Positions 59,753 through 64,000 of a stretch of DNA of 64,000 nt are shown here, piece by piece. The DNA lies in assembly GCA_965243835.1 (NCBI GenBank), contig OZ251578.1:1240001-1304000 (forward strand). Reading direction: 5' to 3'. Both the position numbers and the translations under genes were made by a program. This DNA is from G965202665 sp965243835. GTDB lineage: Bacteria; Actinomycetota; Acidimicrobiia; Spongiisociales; Spongiisociaceae. How positions within the stretch are numbered: position 1 is the stretch's first letter; each line of letters starts with the position of its first letter. The notes beneath the pieces were generated by a model. It had not been told where the DNA came from, ran no database searches, and saw nothing but the letters and a program-made list of their open reading frames with translations.

Positions 59753-62377
59753 ATGCTCACCGGAGACATCCGACGCTCGTTTGTGGACTTCTTCGCCGAG
59801 CGGGGACACACACCCCGCCCGTCGGCTTCGCTCATCCCCACCGACCCGACGTTGTTGCTCACCGGGGCGGGAATGGTGCCTTTCAAACCCTATTTCCTGG
59901 GGGAGGAGCCCGCCCCCTGGCCGCGGGCGGTGAGCATTCAGAAATGCGTGCGCACCGTGGACATCGACCTGATCGGAAGCACCACCCGCCATCTGACGAT
60001 GTTCGAAATGCTGGGCAACTTTTCCTTCGGCGACTACTTCAAGGAACAGGCCATCCGCTTCTCCTACGATTTCATCACCGGCCCGCTGGGGGTGGACCCG
60101 GACCGCCTGTGGTTCACCGTCTACGAAACCGACGACGAAGCGTCCGGGATCTGGCTGGACGGGATCGGCGTCCCCCCCGAACGCCTGCAACGGGGCGGCC
60201 GGGACAACTTCTGGCAGATGGGGGTGGCCGGCCCGTGCGGTCCCGCCTCCGAGATTTTCATCGACCGCGGCCCCGATTACGGGCCGGAGGGCGGCCCCCT
60301 CGGAGGCGGCGAGGAACGTTACGTGGAGTTGTGGAACCTGGTGTTCATGCAGAACATCCAGGACGAGCCCTATCGGGTGGTGGGCGACCTCCCCGCCAAA
60401 AGCATCGACACCGGCACCGGCCTGGAACGGCTGGCCATGGTGCTGCAGGACAAAAAAGACGTGTTCGAGGTGGATGCGGTGTGGGCCGTGGTGCGCCGGG
60501 CCGGGGAGGCGCTGGGGGTTTCCTACGGGGAGGCGGAGGAAACCGACGCCGCCCTGCGGATGGTGGCCGACCATGCCCGCGCCGCCACCTTCCTGATCGG
60601 GGATCGGGTCACCCCCGCCAACGAAGGCCGGGGATACATCGTGCGCCGCCTGCTCCGGCGGGCGGTGCGCAACGCCTGGCGCCTGGGAGGGGAGGGGATG
60701 ATCATGCCCGCCTTGGCGGAAACCACCGCCGGGGTGATGGCCGAGGCCTATCCGGAGTTGACTTCCAACCTGGATTTCATCCTGGAAGTGACGGAACGGG
60801 AGGAGGGACGGTTCCGGCGCACCCTGTCCGCCGGGGCGGGGCGGTTGGAGGAGGCCCTGTCCCTGGTCCCGGAAGGCGGTTTGCTGGACGGAGCGGAAGC
60901 CTTCCGGTTGCACGACACCTACGGGTTTCCGATTCACCTCACCGAGGAGATGGCCGCCGAGCGGGGACGGGGGGTGGACGTGGACGGCTTCGCCGAGGAA
61001 ATGTCCAAACAACGGGCGCGGGCCAAATCCGCCTGGAAGGGAGGAGCGGCCGCCGCCCGCACCGAGATCTACCTGCGGGTGCTGGACGAAATCGGTCCCA
61101 CCGGGTTCGTGGGCTACGAGCGGGAGCGCGCCGGGGCCCGGGTGCTGGCCATACTGGCGGAGGGGGAGCCGGTGTCCTCGGTCCCGGAGGGCCGGGAAGC
61201 GGAGGTTTTCCTGGACCGGTCGCCCTTCTACGCCGAAGCGGGGGGACAGGTGGGCGACCGCGGCCGGCTGGAAGGGGAGGGGGCGTCTTTCGCCGTGTCC
61301 GACACGCAGGCGACCGTTCCCGCTTTGCACGGCCATCGGGGACGGGCCGCCGCCGGCGGCCTGGCGGTCGGGCAGGAGGTGGAGGCCCGGATCGACGCCC
61401 CCCGCCGGGACCGCATCCGCAAGGCCCATACCGGAACCCACCTGTTGCACTGGGCGTTGCGGGAGGCCATCGGCGAACATGTCCACCAGGCCGGCTCGCT
61501 GGTGGAGGACGGGCGTTTGCGGTTCGACTTCAACCACTTTGCGGCCCTGTCCCCCGGGCAGGTGCGGGAGGTGGAGGACGAGGTGAACAGCCGCATAATG
61601 GACAATCACCGCGTGTCCACCCTGGAAACCAGCAAAGACCGGGCCGAGGAGATGGGGGCCCTGGCTTTCTTCGGGGACAAGTACGGGGAGCGGGTGCGGG
61701 TGGTAACGGTGGGGGACTTTTCGGTGGAGTTTTGCGGGGGCACCCATGTGGGGGCGTGCGGCGAGGTGGGCCCGTTGCTGGTCACCTCCGAGTCCTCCAT
61801 CGGCTCCAACCTGCGCCGCATGGAAGCCCTGACCGGAATGTCCGCCTACCGCTATCTGCATGCCCTGCGGGACGATTTGGCCGCCGCCGGGCGGACGTTG
61901 GGGGCGGGCCTCTCCGAAGTTCCGGAGCGGGTGCGGGCCTTGGCCGAGCGGGCCGAGGAGATGGCCTCCCGGCTGAAGGAGCAGGCCCAATCGGGACGTT
62001 CGCAACGGGCGGCGGAGTTGGCCGGGCGGGCCCGGACCACCAACGGAAGGTCCTGGGTGGTGGCCGGGTTGGAGGAGCAACCCCCCGATTCCCTGCGGGC
62101 GGTGGCCGCCGGAGTGCGGGACCGCCTGGGAAGCGGGGTGGTGGTCCTGGGGGCGCAAAACGGAGGCAAAGGCGGGTTGGCGGCCCTGGTTTCCAAAGAC
62201 TTGGTGGAGGCGGGGGTGTCCGCCGCCGAGCTGGCGCAACCGGGGGCGCGGGTCTTGGGGGGCGGGGGAAGCCGCGACCCGGAACTGTCGCAGGCGGGCG
62301 GCCCGCACGGGGAGAAAATGGCGGAGGCCCTGGAGGCGATCCGGGACGAGGTCGTCCGCCGGCTGTCCGATTTATGA
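59753..62377 (+). CDS. alaS: Alanyl-tRNA synthetase
   Basis: 874 residues, full length. Catalytic domain (LTGAGMVPFKPYFLG, KCVRTVDIDLIGSTTRHLTMFEMLGNFSFGDYFK), tRNA-recognition helices, editing domain with HTGTHLLH (His 559, His 563) and CGGTHVGACGEVG, and the C-Ala domain with a DHH-type Gly-rich end (QNGGKGGLAALV, GGGGSRDPELSQAGG). Overlaps ruvX by four bases. Confidence 0.97.
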   Translation: MLTGDIRRSFVDFFAERGHTPRPSASLIPTDPTLLLTGAGMVPFKPYFLGEEPAPWPRAVSIQKCVRTVDIDLIGSTTRHLTMFEMLGNFSFGDYFKEQAIRFSYDFITGPLGVDPDRLWFTVYETDDEASGIWLDGIGVPPERLQRGGRDNFWQMGVAGPCGPASEIFIDRGPDYGPEGGPLGGGEERYVELWNLVFMQNIQDEPYRVVGDLPAKSIDTGTGLERLAMVLQDKKDVFEVDAVWAVVRRAGEALGVSYGEAEETDAALRMVADHARAATFLIGDRVTPANEGRGYIVRRLLRRAVRNAWRLGGEGMIMPALAETTAGVMAEAYPELTSNLDFILEVTEREEGRFRRTLSAGAGRLEEALSLVPEGGLLDGAEAFRLHDTYGFPIHLTEEMAAERGRGVDVDGFAEEMSKQRARAKSAWKGGAAAARTEIYLRVLDEIGPTGFVGYERERAGARVLAILAEGEPVSSVPEGREAEVFLDRSPFYAEAGGQVGDRGRLEGEGASFAVSDTQATVPALHGHRGRAAAGGLAVGQEVEARIDAPRRDRIRKAHTGTHLLHWALREAIGEHVHQAGSLVEDGRLRFDFNHFAALSPGQVREVEDEVNSRIMDNHRVSTLETSKDRAEEMGALAFFGDKYGERVRVVTVGDFSVEFCGGTHVGACGEVGPLLVTSESSIGSNLRRMEALTGMSAYRYLHALRDDLAAAGRTLGAGLSEVPERVRALAERAEEMASRLKEQAQSGRSQRAAELAGRARTTNGRSWVVAGLEEQPPDSLRAVAAGVRDRLGSGVVVLGAQNGGKGGLAALVSKDLVEAGVSAAELAQPGARVLGGGGSRDPELSQAGGPHGEKMAEALEAIRDEVVRRLSDL

Positions 62378-62826
62378 GCTCCCCGCTCCCCGCCCCCCGC
62401 CGGGTTATGGGACTGGATTACGGGACGGCCCGGGTGGGGGTGGCGGTTTCCGACGGCTTGGGCGTGACCGCCGGGCCGGTGGAGGTCATTCCCCGCCGCC
62501 ATCCCCGCCTGCTGGAGCGTTTGGCGGAGATAATGGAGGAGTACGGGGCGGAGGCGGTAGTGGTGGGGTTGCCGGTTTCCCTGGACGGATCCGAACATCA
62601 GTCGGCGGCGGCGGCGCGCCGGTTCGCCGCGGAAGTGGAGAAGGCTTTGGAGGTAACGGTCGAGTTTTACGATGAGCGGTTCACCACCCGCATCGCCGAG
62701 GGGGCCTTGGCCGCCTCCGGAGCAAAGCGGGCCCGGCGGCGGGGGTCGGTGGACAAGGTAGCGGCCGCGGTGATGCTGCAGGGCTACCTGGATCGGCGGG
62801 CGTCGGGTTTGGCGGGGCGGCGGTGA
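62374..62826 (+). CDS. ruvX: YqgF/RuvX family pre-16S rRNA nuclease, putative Holliday junction resolvase
   Basis: 150 residues. RNase H-like fold: VMGLDYGTARVGVAVSDGLG, VVVGLPVSLDG, VEFYDERFTT and SVDKVAAAVMLQGYLD with the acidic catalytic set (Asp in the first, Glu in the third and Asp in the last block). It follows alaS and precedes mltG, as is usual. The last 80 bases are repeated downstream in an array. Confidence 0.94.
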   Translation: MSSPLPAPRRVMGLDYGTARVGVAVSDGLGVTAGPVEVIPRRHPRLLERLAEIMEEYGAEAVVVGLPVSLDGSEHQSAAAARRFAAEVEKALEVTVEFYDERFTTRIAEGALAASGAKRARRRGSVDKVAAAVMLQGYLDRRASGLAGRR

Positions 62827-63356
62827 TGTTGCGGGGTTGCCTGGACCGGCGGGGGTCGGTGGACGCGTTGAAATTGGCGGAGGCGGCGGGTTGCGGGGTT
62901 GCGGGGTTGCCTGGATCGGCGGGCGTCGGGTTTGGCGGGGCGGCGGTGATGTTGCGGGGTTGCCTGGACCGGCGGGGGTCGGTGGACGCGTTGAAATTGG
63001 CGGGGGCGGCGGGTTGCGGGGTTGCGGGGTTGCTTGGATCGGCGGGCGTCGGGTTTGGCGGGGCGGCGGTGATGTTGCGGGTTGCTTTGGAGCGGCGGGG
63101 GTCGGTGGACGCGTTGAAATTGGCGGGGGCGGCGGGTTGCGGGGTTGCGGGGTTGCCTGGAGCGGCGGGGATCAGTGGACGTGTCGGATTTAGCGGAGGG
63201 GCGGTGGTGATGTTGCGGGACTGCTTGGATCGGTGGGGGTCGGTGGACGCGTCGAAATTAGCGGGTACGGCCGTGGTTGATGTTGCGGGGTTGCCTGGAG
63301 TGGACGCGTCGGGTTTGGCGGGGCGGGGGCGGTGGTGTTGCGGGGTTGCCTGAACC
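62743..63356 (+). repeat. Tandem array derived from the ruvX 3' end
   Basis: The anchor GGGGGTCGGTGGAC occurs at 62741 (inside ruvX), 62851, 62974, 63097 and 63235, spacings 110, 123, 123 and 138. Each unit contains versions of TGATGTTGCGGGGTTGCCTG and of CGGGCGTCGGGTTTGGCGGG, both clearly derived from the last 80 bases of ruvX. The plus strand is very poor in C outside the anchors. The array ends 23 bases before mltG. Confidence 0.88.
62823..63353 (+). CDS. Possible repeat-encoded protein from the ruvX-derived array
   Basis: 176 codons from GTG 62823, overlapping the ruvX stop. Because the main unit is 123 bases (41 codons), the frame stays open through the repeats: units resemble VMLRGCLDRRGSVDALKLAG followed by AAGCGVAGLPGSAGVGFGGA. 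The part VMLRGCLDRRGSVD is homologous to ruvX residues VMLQGYLDRR and RRRGSVD. No Shine-Dalgarno of its own; coupling to ruvX is possible. It may equally be untranslated. Confidence 0.3.
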   Translation: MMLRGCLDRRGSVDALKLAEAAGCGVAGLPGSAGVGFGGAAVMLRGCLDRRGSVDALKLAGAAGCGVAGLLGSAGVGFGGAAVMLRVALERRGSVDALKLAGAAGCGVAGLPGAAGISGRVGFSGGAVVMLRDCLDRWGSVDASKLAGTAVVDVAGLPGVDASGLAGRGRWCCGVA

Positions 63357-63378
63357 GGCGGGGACGGAAAGAGGCCTG

Positions 63379-64000
63379 GTGAGTTACGAGCCGCCCGAAG
63401 ACCATCTCCACTTCGACCGCGGCGATCGGGAGCCGCCCGGTCGCGGGTGGCGGGGAGTGTTGGTGGCGGCGGCGGTGGGGGTGGTGGCGGTGGCCGTCCT
63501 GGCCGCGGGGGCCCGCACGGTGGGGGATTGGATCGCAGGCCTGGGCGGACTGGGGGACGACCAGAGCCAGGAGACGGAAATCGAGGAGGGGCGGGTGGTG
63601 AACCTGGTCGTCCCCCCCGGAACCTCCTCCCGGGGCATCGCCTCCATCCTGGCCGGCCAGGGGGTGATTTCCTCCGCCAACGATTTCGAGGCGGTGGTGC
63701 GCTCCCGGGGGGTGCAGGCCAACCTGCAAGCCGGGCAGTACGAGCTGGTGGCGGGAACCGACTTGAACGAGATCGTGGACGTCCTGCTGGAGGGACCCAA
63801 TATCAGCACGTTCCGGCTGACCCTGGTGGAGGGGAGGCGCATCGGGGAGGCTTTGGACGACATCGCCGCCCAGACCCGCTTCACCGCGGGCGAGTTGTCC
63901 GCCGCCCTTACCGGCGGGCAGGTGAACTCCCCCTTTACGGCGCCGGGGGCGGAGGGGCTGACCGCCTGGGAGGGCCTGTTGTTTCCCGAAACCTACGAGT
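63379..64000 (+). CDS. mltG: Endolytic transglycosylase MltG (YceG-like), 3' end outside window
   Basis: 207 codons visible from GTG 63379. Cytosolic start rich in Asp, Glu and Arg, one membrane helix (about 25-45, VLVAAAVGVVAVAVLAAGA), then the LysM-like segment (VNLVVPPGTSSRGIASILAGQGVISSANDFEAVV) and the start of the catalytic region (LTLVEGRRIGEALDDIA, EGLLFPETYE). It cleaves nascent glycan strands. The alaS-ruvX-mltG order supports the call. Confidence 0.9.
   Translation, partial: MSYEPPEDHLHFDRGDREPPGRGWRGVLVAAAVGVVAVAVLAAGARTVGDWIAGLGGLGDDQSQETEIEEGRVVNLVVPPGTSSRGIASILAGQGVISSANDFEAVVRSRGVQANLQAGQYELVAGTDLNEIVDVLLEGPNISTFRLTLVEGRRIGEALDDIAAQTRFTAGELSAALTGGQVNSPFTAPGAEGLTAWEGLLFPETYE

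Noticed and set aside
62743..63356. CRISPR array
   Set aside because: The repeats are contiguous, vary in length, derive from ruvX coding sequence and have no unique spacers or cas genes.

Overview
The window is GC-rich, densely packed bacterial chromosome. The gene complement and order are those of a high-GC actinobacterium, most likely a relative of the class Acidimicrobiia. The indications are: DUF177-rpmF-plsX-rnc-mutM-smc-ftsY, miaB-miaA-dapF near lexA, ctaA/ctaB for heme A, ruvCAB-queA-tgt-yajC-secDF, apt-rel-hisS-aspS-rarA-alaS-ruvX-mltG, a LigC-type ATP-dependent ligase, GAACnnnnGTTC LexA boxes, apparently leaderless genes, and a secreted protein with Calx-beta repeats and C-terminal SLH domains. 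The class-level assignment is an inference; no rRNA gene is present.

Layout. 1-956 (-) is a truncated class I aminotransferase divergent from serC (1043). 2204-11532 (+) is a housekeeping block: DUF177, L32, PlsX, RNase III, Fpg, SMC, FtsY, cytidine deaminase, LigC. A strong hairpin separates it from a 5.5-kb surface-protein gene on the minus strand (11592-17099), whose probable promoter carries an 11-C homopolymer. 17312-20378 (-) holds an SDR, a glycerate kinase, a PIG-L deacetylase and a small membrane ORF. 20439-25094 (+) is rny-miaB-miaA-dapF, followed by about 1.4 kb of three decayed tandem copies of the dapF 3' half, a solitary HicB, and lexA divergent from a LysM cell-division-suppressor-like gene with three LexA boxes. 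28637-33920 holds a membrane protein of unknown function, dut, four tRNAs (Gly-GCC, Cys-GCA, Val-GAC, Val-CAC), small genes, and ctaB divergent from ctaA.

35220-40494 is a compact Tad/Flp pilus operon (CpaB, TadZ, TadA, TadB, TadC, pilin). It is followed by a small HTH protein and three related small ORFs, two of them an obvious tandem duplication abutting ruvC. 41777-49172 is ruvCAB-queA-tgt-yajC-secD-secF, with a perfect LexA box over the ruvC start. 49267-64000 is apt-rel, two AT-richer secreted paralogues of unknown function, an MBL-fold hydrolase, hisS, aspS, rarA, alaS, ruvX, a tandem-repeat array derived from the ruvX 3' end, and the 5' part of mltG.

The most unusual theme is recurrent same-direction tandem duplication beside otherwise conserved operon genes: dapF 3' half (unit about 480 bp, 3 extra copies), ruvX 3' end (unit about 123 bp, about 4 copies), and a small gene together with the ruvC promoter region (unit about 397 bp, 2 copies). 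The two gene-tail arrays lie downstream of a gene, have drifted toward G and T on the plus strand, and keep patches of near identity. Other leads are the homopolymer in the surface-protein promoter, LexA control of ruvC through its start codon, an SDR with Phe in place of the catalytic Tyr, and a Tad system with a degenerate TadZ P-loop and an atypical pilin.
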